Below are positions 1-7,264 of a DNA stretch of 10,335 bases, in pieces. The notes under the pieces are model-generated. The model was not told where the DNA came from, did not search any database, and saw only the letters and a program-made list of their open reading frames with translations. The translations under genes were made by a program, and so were the position numbers. Numbering within the stretch: position 1 is the stretch's first letter; every line of letters starts with the position of its first letter. Source of the stretch: Comamonadaceae bacterium (GTDB lineage Bacteria > Pseudomonadota > Gammaproteobacteria > Burkholderiales > Burkholderiaceae_C); contig CANGML010000036.1 of NCBI GenBank assembly GCA_947454585.1, positions 1-10,335 of the forward strand, read 5' to 3'.

Positions 1-99
1 CAACTCGATTTCGTGCGCGAAGGCTTGAACGAAGGCTTCAAGTTCCTCAACCCGAACGAGCGCGACCGTTGCGGTTGCGGTGAATCGTTCCGCATCTAA
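1..99 (+). CDS. iscA: Iron-sulfur cluster assembly protein IscA, 3' end only
   Basis: The first 32 codons visible, read in frame 1, end in an Arg-Cys-Gly-Cys-Gly-Glu-Ser-Phe segment before the TAA at 97-99. The C-terminal Cys-Gly-Cys pair is the signature of the A-type carrier family (IscA/ErpA/SufA), whose cysteines bind iron or a nascent Fe-S cluster. The gene lies 12 bases upstream of hscB, which is the position of iscA in the isc operon and favours IscA over ErpA. The start and the upstream conserved cysteine lie outside the window. Confidence 0.9.
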   Translation, partial: QLDFVREGLNEGFKFLNPNERDRCGCGESFRI

Positions 100-111
100 A
101 CAAGGGGTGAC

Positions 112-645
112 GTGAGCGAATCGGCCTTGCCGTTGTCGGCACAGCTCGCGGTCAGCGACTTTGAATTGTTCGATTTGCCTGCGCAGTTTGCGCAAGACCG
201 TGCGCAGCTCGATGCGCGTTGGAAAGATCTGCAACGCGAAGCCCACCCTGATAAATTTGCCTCACAAGGCACCGCCGCTCAGCGTGTGGCCATGCAGTGG
301 TCGGTGCGCATCAATGAGGCCTATCAGCGCCTGAAAGACCCCATGCGCCGCGCTGCCTACCTGTGTGAGCTCGGTGGGGCGCCGATTCAAGCTGAGAACA
401 ATACCGCCATGCCGGCTGCATTCTTGATGCAGCACATGGAATGGCGTGAAGCGATGGATGACGCCACCGAGGTGACCGCACTAGAAGCCTTACACAACGA
501 GGTGCAACAAGCACACGCCGCCGCCTTGCAGCAATGCGCGCACCTTATCGACACTGCACACGACCTGCCTGCTGCTGCGCAGCAGGTGAGGGGGCTGATG
601 TTCATCGAGAAATTTTTGCATGACATCGAAGCCCGCATCGACTGA
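112..645 (+). CDS. hscB: Fe-S assembly co-chaperone HscB (J-domain protein)
   Basis: This 177-residue protein matches the family length (about 171 in E. coli). The N-terminal J-domain carries the His-Pro-Asp motif at residues 45-47, which stimulates the ATPase of the Hsp70 partner HscA. The C-terminal part (roughly residues 95-177) is the helical domain that in this family binds the scaffold IscU and delivers it to HscA. The start is a GTG at 112, chosen because a good ribosome site (AAGGGG, 102-107) lies just upstream and because there is no ATG earlier in frame after the iscA stop. It lies between iscA and hscA in the usual isc order and acts in the cytoplasm. The identification rests on the J-domain motif plus neighbours and is secure. 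Confidence 0.95.
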   Translation: MSESALPLSAQLAVSDFELFDLPAQFAQDRAQLDARWKDLQREAHPDKFASQGTAAQRVAMQWSVRINEAYQRLKDPMRRAAYLCELGGAPIQAENNTAMPAAFLMQHMEWREAMDDATEVTALEALHNEVQQAHAAALQQCAHLIDTAHDLPAAAQQVRGLMFIEKFLHDIEARID

Positions 646-659
646 GACAATACACATCT

Positions 660-2516
660 ATGGCGTTGTTACAAATTTCCGAACCCGGCCAAGCGCCTGA
701 TCCGCACCAGCGTCGCATCGCGGTGGGCATTGATTTAGGCACCACCCACTCGCTCGTGGCTGCTATGCGCAACGGGGTGGCCGAGTGCTTGCCCGATGCA
801 GAGGGCCACGTGATCTTGCCCTCGGCTGTGCGTTACCTAGAGAACGATGGTCGTCAAATTGGCCGCGCGGCTTTGGCGGCGCAGTCTGAAGACCCAGAAA
901 ACACCTTGGTGTCTGTCAAGCGCTTCATGGGTCGTGGCGTGGCCGATATTGCCAACCGCGACCAACTCCCCTTTGTGTTGATCGACAAGCCTGGCATGTT
1001 GGCCATTCACACCCGCGTGGGCGAGAAGTCGCCCGTCGAGGTAAGTGCCGAAATTTTGGCCACCTTGCGTTTCCGTGCCGAAGACACCTTCAACGACGAT
1101 GTGTATGGCGCAGTCATCACCGTACCCGCCTACTTCGACGATGCCCAACGCCAAGCCACCAAAGACGCGGCACAACTCGCAGGCATCAACGTGTTGCGCC
1201 TCATCAACGAGCCCACAGCGGCGGCCATTGCCTATGGCTTGGACCAAGCCAGCGAAGGCGTGTATGCGGTGTATGACCTAGGCGGTGGCACCTTTGATAT
1301 TTCTATTTTGCGTTTGACGCGAGGCGTATTTGAAGTGCTGGCCACGGGCGGCGACTCTGCTTTGGGCGGTGACGATTACGACCGTGCCATGGTGGCTTGG
1401 GTACAAAGCCAAACGGGCTGCACCATAGCCACGCCTGCTGATAAATCCAATGTGTTGGTCGCTGCGCGTGCATGCAAAGAAGCCTTGTCGACGGCTGACA
1501 CAGCCCTGTTTGATGTTGTCTTATCTGGTGGACCTCTTCATCACCGCGTGACTCGCGCTGAGTTTGAAGCCGCCACTGCGGCGTTGACGCAACGCACCTT
1601 GTCTGCTGTGCGTAAAGCGTTACGCGATGCCAAGCTCAGCAAAGATGACATCCAAGGCGTGGTCATGGTGGGCGGCTCCACGCGCATGCCGCAGGTGCAA
1701 CAGGCCGTGGCTGACTTGCTGGGCTGTGCGCCGCTGAATAACCTGAACCCCGACGAAGTGGTGGCCTTGGGCGCGGCCATCCAAGCCAACCAATTAGCGG
1801 GCAACAACCCCGATGGCGAGTTGCTGTTGCTGGATGTGATTCCTTTGTCACTGGGCATCGAAACCATGGGTGGTTTGGTTGAACGGATCGTGCCGCGTAA
1901 CCAAACCATCCCCACCGCGATGGCACAAGACTTCACCACCTACCAAGACGGTCAAACTGCCTTGGCTTTGCATGTGGTCCAGGGCGAGCGTGACTTGGTG
2001 GCTGACTGCCGCAGTTTGGCGCGGTTCGAGTTGCGCGGTATTCCACCCATGGCCGCAGGTGCTGCCCGTATTCGTGTGACCTTCACGGTGGATGCCGATG
2101 GCATGGTGAGCGTGGGCGCGGTGGAACAAATGAGTGGCGTCACCGCCAACATCACCGTCAAGCCCTCGTATGGTTTGTCGGATGATCAGATCGCCGCTAT
2201 GCTGCAAGACAGCTTCAAGACGGCCGAGCAAGACATCAAAACTCGCGCCTTGGTGGAGGCCCGCGTGGACGCCGACCGCATGTGGCTGGCCACGCAAAGC
2301 GCTTTGCAGGCCGATGGTGACTTACTGTCTGCCCAAGAGCGCACACACATTGACACGCTGATGGCAGCCACGCTCGATGCCAAAAAGCTCGAGGATGCAG
2401 CTGCGATTGAAGCCATCACGGAGGCCTTGGCCAAAGGCACAGAAGCCTTCGCCGCCCAGCGCATGAACCGAGGCATTCAGCATGCCTTGGCCGGACAAAA
2501 CATCGAGAACATCTAA
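660..2516 (+). CDS. hscA: Fe-S assembly Hsp70 chaperone HscA
   Basis: A 618-residue Hsp70 of the HscA type (E. coli 616). It uses ATP to drive transfer of clusters from IscU to target apoproteins. The nucleotide-binding domain shows the phosphate-1 loop Gly-Ile-Asp-Leu-Gly-Thr-Thr near residues 23-30, the phosphate-2 loop Asp-Leu-Gly-Gly-Gly-Thr-Phe-Asp at 206-213, and the adenosine motif Val-Gly-Gly-Ser-Thr-Arg-Met-Pro (nucleotides near 1665-1690). A hydrophobic interdomain linker sits around residue 390, followed by the substrate-binding domain. It is shorter than DnaK and lacks the long acidic C-terminal tail, as expected for HscA. The ATG at 660 lies 14 bases after hscB and has no strong Shine-Dalgarno, so translation may be coupled to hscB. 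The stop overlaps the fdx start by one base. Confidence 0.96.
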   Translation: MALLQISEPGQAPDPHQRRIAVGIDLGTTHSLVAAMRNGVAECLPDAEGHVILPSAVRYLENDGRQIGRAALAAQSEDPENTLVSVKRFMGRGVADIANRDQLPFVLIDKPGMLAIHTRVGEKSPVEVSAEILATLRFRAEDTFNDDVYGAVITVPAYFDDAQRQATKDAAQLAGINVLRLINEPTAAAIAYGLDQASEGVYAVYDLGGGTFDISILRLTRGVFEVLATGGDSALGGDDYDRAMVAWVQSQTGCTIATPADKSNVLVAARACKEALSTADTALFDVVLSGGPLHHRVTRAEFEAATAALTQRTLSAVRKALRDAKLSKDDIQGVVMVGGSTRMPQVQQAVADLLGCAPLNNLNPDEVVALGAAIQANQLAGNNPDGELLLLDVIPLSLGIETMGGLVERIVPRNQTIPTAMAQDFTTYQDGQTALALHVVQGERDLVADCRSLARFELRGIPPMAAGAARIRVTFTVDADGMVSVGAVEQMSGVTANITVKPSYGLSDDQIAAMLQDSFKTAEQDIKTRALVEARVDADRMWLATQSALQADGDLLSAQERTHIDTLMAATLDAKKLEDAAAIEAITEALAKGTEAFAAQRMNRGIQHALAGQNIENI

Positions 2517-2854
2517 TGCCCATCATCAAAATCATGCCCCACGCCGAACTCTGCCCCACCGGTGCAGAGCTGCAAGCGACCGCAGGCAGCACCATTTGTG
2601 AAGTGCTGCTGGAAAACCACATCAACATCGAACACGCGTGTGACATGAGCTGTGCCTGCACCACCTGCCACGTGATCGTGCGCGAGGGATTCAAATCGCT
2701 CAACGAGGCGGATGAAAACGAAGACGACTTGCTCGACCGTGCTTGGGGCTTGGAGCCCAATTCACGTTTGAGTTGCCAAGCCATCGTGGCGCAGCAAAAC
2801 TTGGTGGTGGAAATCCCCAAATACACCATCAACCACGCCAAAGAAAACCACTGA
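2516..2854 (+). CDS. fdx: ISC-type [2Fe-2S] ferredoxin
   Basis: A 112-residue adrenodoxin-like ferredoxin. Four cysteines at positions 42, 48, 51 and 87 match the Cys-x5-Cys-x2-Cys...Cys ligand set of E. coli Fdx (111 residues). A further cysteine at 46 is also seen in the E. coli protein. In the ISC pathway Fdx supplies electrons for sulfur reduction during cluster assembly on IscU. The acidic stretch around residues 63-75 (Asn-Glu-Ala-Asp-Glu-Asn-Glu-Asp-Asp) fits the partner-binding helix of this family. The start codon overlaps the hscA stop in a TAATG arrangement, so translational coupling is likely. No iscX follows; dnaQ begins two bases after the stop. Confidence 0.96.
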   Translation: MPIIKIMPHAELCPTGAELQATAGSTICEVLLENHINIEHACDMSCACTTCHVIVREGFKSLNEADENEDDLLDRAWGLEPNSRLSCQAIVAQQNLVVEIPKYTINHAKENH

Positions 2855-2856
2855 CC

Positions 2857-3570
2857 ATGCGCCAGATCTTCTTAGACACCGAAACCACAGGCCTCTCAGC
2901 AGAGGGCGGCGACCGTGTGATTGAAATTGGCTGTGTCGAGTTGCTGCACCGCAAGCTCACCGGCAACAACCTGCATTTCTATTTGAACCCTGAGCGCGAC
3001 AGCCATGAAGATGCGTTGCGTGTGCACGGTATCACCAGTGAGTTCTTAAAAGACAAGCCCAAGTTCGTCGACGTGGTGGACCAATTTTTGGAATACATCG
3101 AAGGCGCAGAAATCATCATTCACAACGCGCCGTTTGATATCGGCTTTTTGAACAAAGAGCTTGAGCTGCAGGGGCGCAAACCTTTCACCACCTATGTGGA
3201 TGGCATCACCGATACCATGGTGATGGCAAAAGAAATGTTTCCGGGTAAGCGCAATTCATTGGACGCGCTTTGTGATCGTTTAGAGGTTGATAACTCGGGG
3301 CGTACCTTGCACGGCGCGCTGCTCGATGCTGAGCTGCTGGCCGATGTTTACATCAACATGACGCGGGGGCAAGATGCCTTGCTGATGGAGGTCGAGGGCA
3401 ACGACGCTGCCACCGTCTCTTCGGAGCGCACGGATTTGAGCAGTTTTCAGTTGCCAGTCATCGTTGCGTCAGCGCAAGAAATCGCTCTGCACGATGAGGT
3501 GTTGGCGCAACTGGACACGTCTAGCAACGGCAAAACAGTGTGGCGAAGTTTGGAAAATTCTGTGGCATAA
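2857..3570 (+). CDS. dnaQ: DNA polymerase III epsilon subunit (3'-5' proofreading exonuclease)
   Basis: A 237-residue DEDDh exonuclease, close to the 243 residues of E. coli epsilon. The Exo I motif is Asp-Thr-Glu-Thr-Thr-Gly with catalytic D7 and E9, Exo II is His-Asn-Ala-Pro-Phe-Asp with D94, and Exo III is His-Gly-Ala-Leu-Leu-Asp with H152 and D157. The C-terminal tail of about 60 residues after the catalytic domain corresponds to the region that contacts the clamp and the alpha subunit. I chose the ATG at 2857 because it places Exo I at the normal distance from the N-terminus; an earlier in-frame start at 2743 would lie inside fdx and adds 38 unrelated residues. The two-base gap after fdx suggests co-transcription with the isc genes. 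The stop codon overlaps the candidate promoter of the following tRNA. Confidence 0.94.
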   Translation: MRQIFLDTETTGLSAEGGDRVIEIGCVELLHRKLTGNNLHFYLNPERDSHEDALRVHGITSEFLKDKPKFVDVVDQFLEYIEGAEIIIHNAPFDIGFLNKELELQGRKPFTTYVDGITDTMVMAKEMFPGKRNSLDALCDRLEVDNSGRTLHGALLDAELLADVYINMTRGQDALLMEVEGNDAATVSSERTDLSSFQLPVIVASAQEIALHDEVLAQLDTSSNGKTVWRSLENSVA

Positions 3571-3571
3571 T
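3566..3571 (+). promoter_or_regulatory. Candidate extended -10 promoter element for tRNA-Val
   Basis: TGTGGCATAAT at 3561-3571 contains a TG-n-CATAAT arrangement, an extended -10 box, placed about 36 bases upstream of the tRNA 5' end. It overlaps the dnaQ stop codon (3568-3570). I see no convincing -35 box at 16-18 bp, which is common for extended -10 promoters. The tRNA could also be served by read-through from the isc/dnaQ transcript. Confidence 0.35.
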
Positions 3572-3606
3572 ATTGGTCTTTCCAGAGATGGAAAAACGGC
3601 CAAGAT

Positions 3607-3681
3607 GGGCGATTAGCTCAGGGGTAGAGCACCACATTCACACTGTGGGGGTCGCAAGTTCGAAACTTGCATCGCCCACCA
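3607..3681 (+). tRNA. tRNA-Val (anticodon CAC)
   Basis: A complete 75-base cloverleaf including the encoded CCA. The acceptor stem is GGGCGAT with ATCGCCC, the D stem GCTC/GAGC, the anticodon stem CCACA/TGTGG with loop TTCACAC, and the T stem GCAAG/CTTGC with loop TTCGAAA. Counting U33 as the second T of the anticodon loop gives anticodon CAC, which reads the valine codon GUG. The discriminator base is A, as in valine tRNAs. Its 3' part (from 3652) is the left copy of the direct repeat that recurs at 8258, so this gene is the probable insertion target of the downstream islet; the intact gene remains functional in appearance. Confidence 0.95.
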
Positions 3682-3748
3682 TCTTTTGCCACGATCAATC
3701 AAGCACTCAGAAGCAATTCTCAGTGCTTTTTTTGTTGCTCACATCGTA
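3652..3748 (+). repeat. Left direct repeat (attL-like): tRNA-Val 3' end plus terminator
   Basis: This 97-bp piece starts just before the T stem of tRNA-Val and runs through the acceptor 3' strand, CCA and terminator. It continues to the stop codon of the convergent IclR-type gene. It recurs at 8258-8352 in the same orientation with 88 of 97 aligned columns identical (seven substitutions and two single-base gaps). Bases upstream of 3652 show no match to the other copy, so the homology starts sharply at the T arm. T-arm/3'-end targets are typical for tyrosine-recombinase integration into tRNA genes; here that is inferred from the pattern alone. Confidence 0.85.
3701..3733 (+). terminator. Rho-independent terminator of tRNA-Val
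   Basis: AAGCACTCAGAA (3701-3712) pairs with TTCTCAGTGCTT (3717-3728) around a GCAA tetraloop, followed by a run of seven T (3727-3733). One C/C mismatch (3708 with 3721) interrupts the 12-bp stem. The T-run is only on the + strand side, so it serves the tRNA and not the convergent regulator gene. The copy at 8306-8337 has the same stem without the mismatch. Confidence 0.85.
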
Positions 3749-4533
3749 GGCACATAGCCCATCTTGGAAGATAGCTCAAGGCCTAGCTTTCTTAGTAAAT
3801 GTGCGGCTTCACCCTCGAGGCTTGCGTCAAAGCCGGGCGACATGCCCAAGGTCGTGATCGTCGCAATGAGACTGCCACTTTGGTCAAACAAGGGGACCGA
3901 CAGCGCATTCAGGCCCGCACGTCTAGCCCCGCGTGAATTAGCAATTCCATTTTTCTTGATGACGCCAAATTTTTTGTAAACGCGTTTGATTTCTTCTGCC
4001 GTACAAATATTTTTTTCTTCTAATTCACTTCTGACTAACGGCTCAGTCACTTCTCGCGGTCGGTGGGCCGCGAGCAGCATGGCCGTTGCGGAAGTTGTAA
4101 TGCTGAGTTGAACCCCGGGTTTCATGCGAATTGAGAGGGGCGAGTTGCTCTCGAACCATTTCACAATGGTCGGCCCATCGCCCACCCATTGGCCAATGCC
4201 AACGGCTTGCCCTAGATCTGGGTTGATTAGCTTGGCCACAAAATTCTCAAAAAAAGGCTCTAAAAAATTGAGCAGTTCTTGCCCGTGCGTGGCAGCTTGT
4301 CCTAATCGGTACGTCAATAAACCCAAGTCATACCGACTGCCCATTTGCTGCTTGCTGATTAAGCCAGACTTGGTCATGCTGACCAAATACCGATGTAGTT
4401 TGGCAGCGCTGATGCCCGTTGCCATTTCCAGCTCTTTGAGTCGGGTAGGGCGTTGTACTTGCAGCATTCCTTGCAAGATGGCGCCGACCGTTTCGGCCGC
4501 TTCAACCCCTTTTTGTTCGCGTTCCATCGACAT
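3739..4533 (-). CDS. IclR-family transcriptional regulator
   Basis: A 264-residue protein with the two-part IclR architecture: an N-terminal winged helix-turn-helix (about residues 9-70, with recognition region Thr-Gly-Ile-Ser-Ala-Ala-Lys-Leu-His-Arg-Tyr-Leu at 39-50) and a C-terminal ligand-binding domain (about 85-260). I chose the ATG at 4533 because AAGGA lies about five bases upstream of it; an ATG farther upstream (4578) would add 15 residues with no better ribosome site. It is divergent from the four-gene operon beginning at 4642, with 108 bp between start codons, so it very likely controls that operon in response to its substrate or a pathway intermediate. Whether it activates or represses cannot be told. 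Its stop codon (3739-3741) lies inside the tRNA-derived repeat, and no terminator is evident on its own strand. Confidence 0.92.
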   Translation of the reverse strand: MSMEREQKGVEAAETVGAILQGMLQVQRPTRLKELEMATGISAAKLHRYLVSMTKSGLISKQQMGSRYDLGLLTYRLGQAATHGQELLNFLEPFFENFVAKLINPDLGQAVGIGQWVGDGPTIVKWFESNSPLSIRMKPGVQLSITTSATAMLLAAHRPREVTEPLVRSELEEKNICTAEEIKRVYKKFGVIKKNGIANSRGARRAGLNALSVPLFDQSGSLIATITTLGMSPGFDASLEGEAAHLLRKLGLELSSKMGYVPTM

Positions 4534-4549
4534 ATTTCCTTTATGTTTT

Positions 4550-4561
4550 GGGTGAAAACCC
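4550..4561. promoter_or_regulatory. Small inverted repeat upstream of the IclR-type gene
   Basis: GGGT-GAAA-ACCC is a perfect four-base inverted repeat, extendable to seven pairs with one G/T wobble. It lies 16 bases upstream of the regulator start. It could be a regulator binding half-site or a small hairpin in the regulator's leader. It is short enough to be chance. Confidence 0.25.
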
Positions 4562-4580
4562 GAATGTCGTCGGTTCAAAG

Positions 4581-4611
4581 TTGACTTAAGATTAATTTCA
4601 CCTGATGTAAT
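4581..4611 (+). promoter_or_regulatory. Candidate promoter and operator for the uptake/oxidation operon
   Basis: TTGACT at 4581-4586 is a good -35 box. An extended -10, TG-A-TGTAAT, ends at 4611 with a 19-bp spacer, which is long. An imperfect inverted repeat, TTAATTTCA (4592-4600) and TGTAATTTA (4606-4614) with a five-base centre, matches at seven of nine paired positions and covers the -10. IclR-family regulators bind palindromes of this general kind, so this is the best operator candidate in the divergent region. The region is AT-rich, which lowers the weight of the palindrome. Confidence 0.4.
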
Positions 4612-4641
4612 TTATTATTCTATGAGTAATTTAAGGGCGGT

Positions 4642-5622
4642 ATGGAACTCTTCAAACTGAAACATGCGTTGCTTTTTGTCTTGAGCTTTTGGGTCTGCCA
4701 CGGCTCGGCCCAAGATTTCAAAAATTATCCCAATCGGTCGGTCAAATTAGTCGTTCCTTTTACAGCGGGATCAACGGTCGATGTATTAGGCCGAGCCATC
4801 GCAGAAGAATTGCAGGGTGACCTTAATCAACCCTTTGTCGTTGATAACCGAGCCGGTGCCAGCACGTTGCTAGCGGCTAAATTGGTTGCCGCTTCACCCG
4901 CGGATGGCTACACCCTCTTGTTTCCAACGGTGACAACATTGAGTTTGGGCCCGCAATTGATGGCGGCCCCTGGCTTTGACCCACTCAAAGATGTATCCAT
5001 GATTGCGCGTCTTGGATTGACGAACTTTTTTTTGGTGGTTACCCCCTCGTTTCCAGCCCGAACCATGAAGGAGTGGATTGAGCTGATTCGCAAAAACCCA
5101 GGTAAATACAGCTACGGTTCATCGGGAAGCGGATCTCCGCAACATATTTTTATGGAGCTGCTCAAGAAAGATTTGAACTTAGATATCGTTCATATTCCCT
5201 ACAAAGGTAGCAACAGCTCCATGATGGATTTGCTGTCAGGCAAAGTGCAAATGGCTTTCCTTGACGGAACCTTGGCAATTCCTCGACTCAAAACTGAAAA
5301 GCTCTTCACCGTTGGCACCTCAATGGCAAAACGTACGGTCTTGGTTCCCAGTGTGCCGCCAATTGCAGAAACGGTGCCCGGTTTCGATTGGTCAGGCTGG
5401 ATCGCGTTTGCTGGTCCCCCCAATATGCCAAGTCCAATTGTTGACATGCTTGCTGAAAAAATCAGACGTTTTCAAGCCACGCCGGCGTACACCACCTTGT
5501 TGAACAAAGCGGCCATGGAGCCTTCTGAGCCCATGACGCCTGCCATGACCAGTGAGTTTGTTAAAAAAGAATACAAGCGCTGGACCCCCGTGATTGCGGC
5601 TTCTGGCGCAGTCATTGATTGA
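4642..5622 (+). CDS. Bug/TctC-family periplasmic substrate-binding protein (first copy)
   Basis: A 326-residue protein with a Sec signal peptide (basic start, hydrophobic core residues 9-18, likely cleavage Gly-Ser-Ala|Gln at 23/24) and the Bug-family fold signature. The mature protein opens with Tyr-Pro-Asn-Arg-Ser-Val-Lys-Leu-Val-Val-Pro-Phe. It then has a Val-Asp-Asn-Arg-Ala-Gly-Ala-Ser segment, Pro-Ala-Asp-Gly-Tyr-Thr-Leu, and a central His-Ile-Pro-Tyr-Lys-Gly motif. Members bind carboxylates, amino acids or other small solutes in the periplasm and feed TctAB-type tripartite transporters, or act as sensors. No TctA/TctB membrane genes are present here. The usual glycine-rich loop after Pro-Phe is altered (Thr-Ala-Gly-Ser-Thr-Val-Asp). 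It is the first gene of the operon, with AAGGG upstream of the ATG. The ligand cannot be predicted. Confidence 0.92.
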   Translation: MELFKLKHALLFVLSFWVCHGSAQDFKNYPNRSVKLVVPFTAGSTVDVLGRAIAEELQGDLNQPFVVDNRAGASTLLAAKLVAASPADGYTLLFPTVTTLSLGPQLMAAPGFDPLKDVSMIARLGLTNFFLVVTPSFPARTMKEWIELIRKNPGKYSYGSSGSGSPQHIFMELLKKDLNLDIVHIPYKGSNSSMMDLLSGKVQMAFLDGTLAIPRLKTEKLFTVGTSMAKRTVLVPSVPPIAETVPGFDWSGWIAFAGPPNMPSPIVDMLAEKIRRFQATPAYTTLLNKAAMEPSEPMTPAMTSEFVKKEYKRWTPVIAASGAVID

Positions 5623-5650
5623 ACTTTGGGCAGAAGCTAGAAAGAAAAAT

Positions 5651-6202
5651 ATGTCACACAGTATTCGTCGCATCGTGACTGGCCATGACGCTTCTGGAAA
5701 AGCCGTTGTCGAAATGGATGGGCCCGCGCCCAATCAAAAAATAAGAGAAGGCACAGGCTTCATCAGTACGCTGGTATGGGTAACTGATGAAACACCCGCC
5801 CGAATGGATATGGGAACTGACCGCGCAGACAGGACCATGGGCGTACCGCCACCAGCCATGGGCTCAGTCCTACGGGTGGTGGAGTTCCCTCCCGTCACAA
5901 AAGCGGCTGAGTCAGTCAGCCAAGCAGACATCTTGAAGGTGATGGGCGTCAGCGGCAGTTCTCCAGATGGACAGCCGGCTCGCCACGCCTTCATGCATCG
6001 CACCAAAAGTTTGGACTACGTATTCGTCATGTCTGGGGAAATCGATATGTTGCTTGATGACTCCGAAGTTCACCTCAAGGCTGGCGACATCATGGTGCAA
6101 CAGGGAACTAATCATGCGTGGGTTAATCGCTCTTCCGCCAATTGCCGCATTGCTTTCGTACTGATTGATGGCATTGACCCTTTGCAAACGCTCGGACACT
6201 AA
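5651..6202 (+). CDS. Cupin-domain protein of unknown function
   Basis: A 183-residue protein whose C-terminal half (about 112-175) is a cupin barrel. The first motif is His116-Arg-Thr-Lys-Ser-Leu-Asp-Tyr followed by Met-Ser-Gly-Glu130. The second is Gly-Asp-Ile-Met-Val-Gln-Gln-Gly-Thr-Asn-His155-Ala-Trp-Val-Asn. The classical His-x-His of motif 1 is reduced to one histidine, so metal binding, if any, uses a non-standard ligand set. Cupins of this kind are often found in catabolic clusters as small isomerases, dioxygenases or binding proteins; the reaction here is unknown. The N-terminal 110 residues have no motif I recognise. The ATG at 5651 is chosen because it starts after the upstream gene; an in-frame TTG at 5594 would overlap that gene. 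The gap to the previous gene is 28 bases. Confidence 0.85.
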   Translation: MSHSIRRIVTGHDASGKAVVEMDGPAPNQKIREGTGFISTLVWVTDETPARMDMGTDRADRTMGVPPPAMGSVLRVVEFPPVTKAAESVSQADILKVMGVSGSSPDGQPARHAFMHRTKSLDYVFVMSGEIDMLLDDSEVHLKAGDIMVQQGTNHAWVNRSSANCRIAFVLIDGIDPLQTLGH

Positions 6203-6224
6203 AAAATTTCAAGGAGAAACTCAA

Positions 6225-7253
6225 ATGAAATTCGGAGTTTTTGACCATTTAGACCGTGGATCCGTGTCCATCACGGAGCACTTTGAAAACCGTCTTAAGT
6301 TGGCAGAGATTTACGATCGTGCTGGCTTTCACGCGTACCACATCGCTGAACACCATGGCACGCCACTTGGGCTGGCTTCTTCACCCAGTGTGTTTTTGGC
6401 CGCATTGGCACAACGTACAAAGCGCTTGCGTTTTGGCCCTCTTGTTTACACCTTAAGTCTGACGCACCCTCTGCGCATTATTGAAGAGGTTTGCATGCTC
6501 GATCAGATGAGCGGTGGAAGGTTGGAATTGGGCATCGGTCGTGGCAGTTCGCCTTACGAAATGGGGTACTTTGGCGTGGACGCGAAGAACTCAGGAAAGT
6601 TGTACATCGAGTCTTATGACGTTGTCATGATGGGGCTGACATCTCGTGTGATCAACTTTGAGGGGGAGCATTTCAGCTTCAAAGATGTCCCAGTGGAGCT
6701 GGAGTGCATCCAAAAACCACATCCACCGATCTGGTACGGCATGTCTGCCCCCGCAGCGGTCCCTTGGGCCGCTGAGAACAGTGTCAACATTGTTTGCAAT
6801 GGACCCTCATTGCCCGTCAAGGCGATCACAGATAAATACAGAGAAGTGAGAAGCACCAAATTTGGTGATGAAAATACCACCATGCCATTCATGGGGCTCG
6901 GACGTCACATCGTCATTGCCGACACTTACAAAGAGGCTTATGAAACAGGGGAGCATGGGTTCAACTGTTGGTACAACAGTCTTCAACACCTATGGCGCGC
7001 GAATGGCAATCCGATGAAGAGCTATCCGATCCCAGAAGATTTTTCTGCCGCAGTCAAAGCGGGAATTGTTCTCGTCGGAACACCTGAAGAGGTCACGCAC
7101 GGACTACAGCGCGAGGTTGACATTTCAGGTGTGAACTATGTGCTGACCCGCTTTGCCTTTGGAGACCTCAGTTACCAAGAGTCCTTGCGCTCCTTGACAC
7201 TCTTTGTGGAAGAGGTGATGCCAGTGTTTGATCAAGAAGTTGTATTAGCGTAA
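6225..7253 (+). CDS. LLM-class (luciferase-like) flavin-dependent oxidoreductase
   Basis: A 342-residue single-domain TIM-barrel protein of the bacterial luciferase-like monooxygenase family. It has Ala-Glu-His-His at residues 41-44, corresponding to the Glu-His-His segment of LuxA that holds the catalytic histidine. It also has Thr-His-Pro-Leu-Arg near 80-84 and the family hallmark Asp-Gln-Met-Ser-Gly-Gly-Arg-Leu-Glu-Leu-Gly-Ile-Gly-Arg-Gly at 93-107. Such enzymes use reduced FMN and oxygen to oxidise organic substrates, with the flavin reduced either by a partner reductase or by bound F420/FMN. No flavin reductase is encoded in the window. A strong AAGGAG (6211-6216) eight bases before ATG 6225 fixes the start; in-frame codons upstream overlap the cupin gene and are not used. 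It lies 22 bases after the cupin gene and 11 before the next binding protein, clearly in one operon. The substrate is unknown. Confidence 0.93.
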   Translation: MKFGVFDHLDRGSVSITEHFENRLKLAEIYDRAGFHAYHIAEHHGTPLGLASSPSVFLAALAQRTKRLRFGPLVYTLSLTHPLRIIEEVCMLDQMSGGRLELGIGRGSSPYEMGYFGVDAKNSGKLYIESYDVVMMGLTSRVINFEGEHFSFKDVPVELECIQKPHPPIWYGMSAPAAVPWAAENSVNIVCNGPSLPVKAITDKYREVRSTKFGDENTTMPFMGLGRHIVIADTYKEAYETGEHGFNCWYNSLQHLWRANGNPMKSYPIPEDFSAAVKAGIVLVGTPEEVTHGLQREVDISGVNYVLTRFAFGDLSYQESLRSLTLFVEEVMPVFDQEVVLA

Positions 7254-7264
7254 AACTCACTGTC

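Noticed and set aside
837..1247. Long open frame on the - strand inside hscA
   Set aside because: It is a shadow of a well-supported chaperone gene; the translated product has no recognisable motif and there is no ribosome site of its own.
2743..2856. Longer N-terminus for dnaQ
   Set aside because: The extra 38 residues come from the fdx coding region in another frame, and the family begins a few residues before the Exo I motif, as with the ATG at 2857.
3607..3681. Reading the tRNA as tRNA-His because of GTG near the anticodon
   Set aside because: The cloverleaf fixes the loop as TTCACAC with anticodon CAC, which is valine; the GTG belongs to the 3' side of the anticodon stem, and there is no extra 5' G opposite a C73.
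4124..4555. Open frame of 143 codons on the + strand opposite the IclR-type gene
   Set aside because: The - strand frame has a clear winged-helix and family architecture; the + strand frame has no motif and would start inside the regulator.
6165..6224. Earlier start for the luciferase-like gene
   Set aside because: It would overlap the cupin gene end; the strong AAGGAG at 6211-6216 serves the ATG at 6225, which begins with the family-typical Met-Lys-Phe-Gly-Val-Phe.
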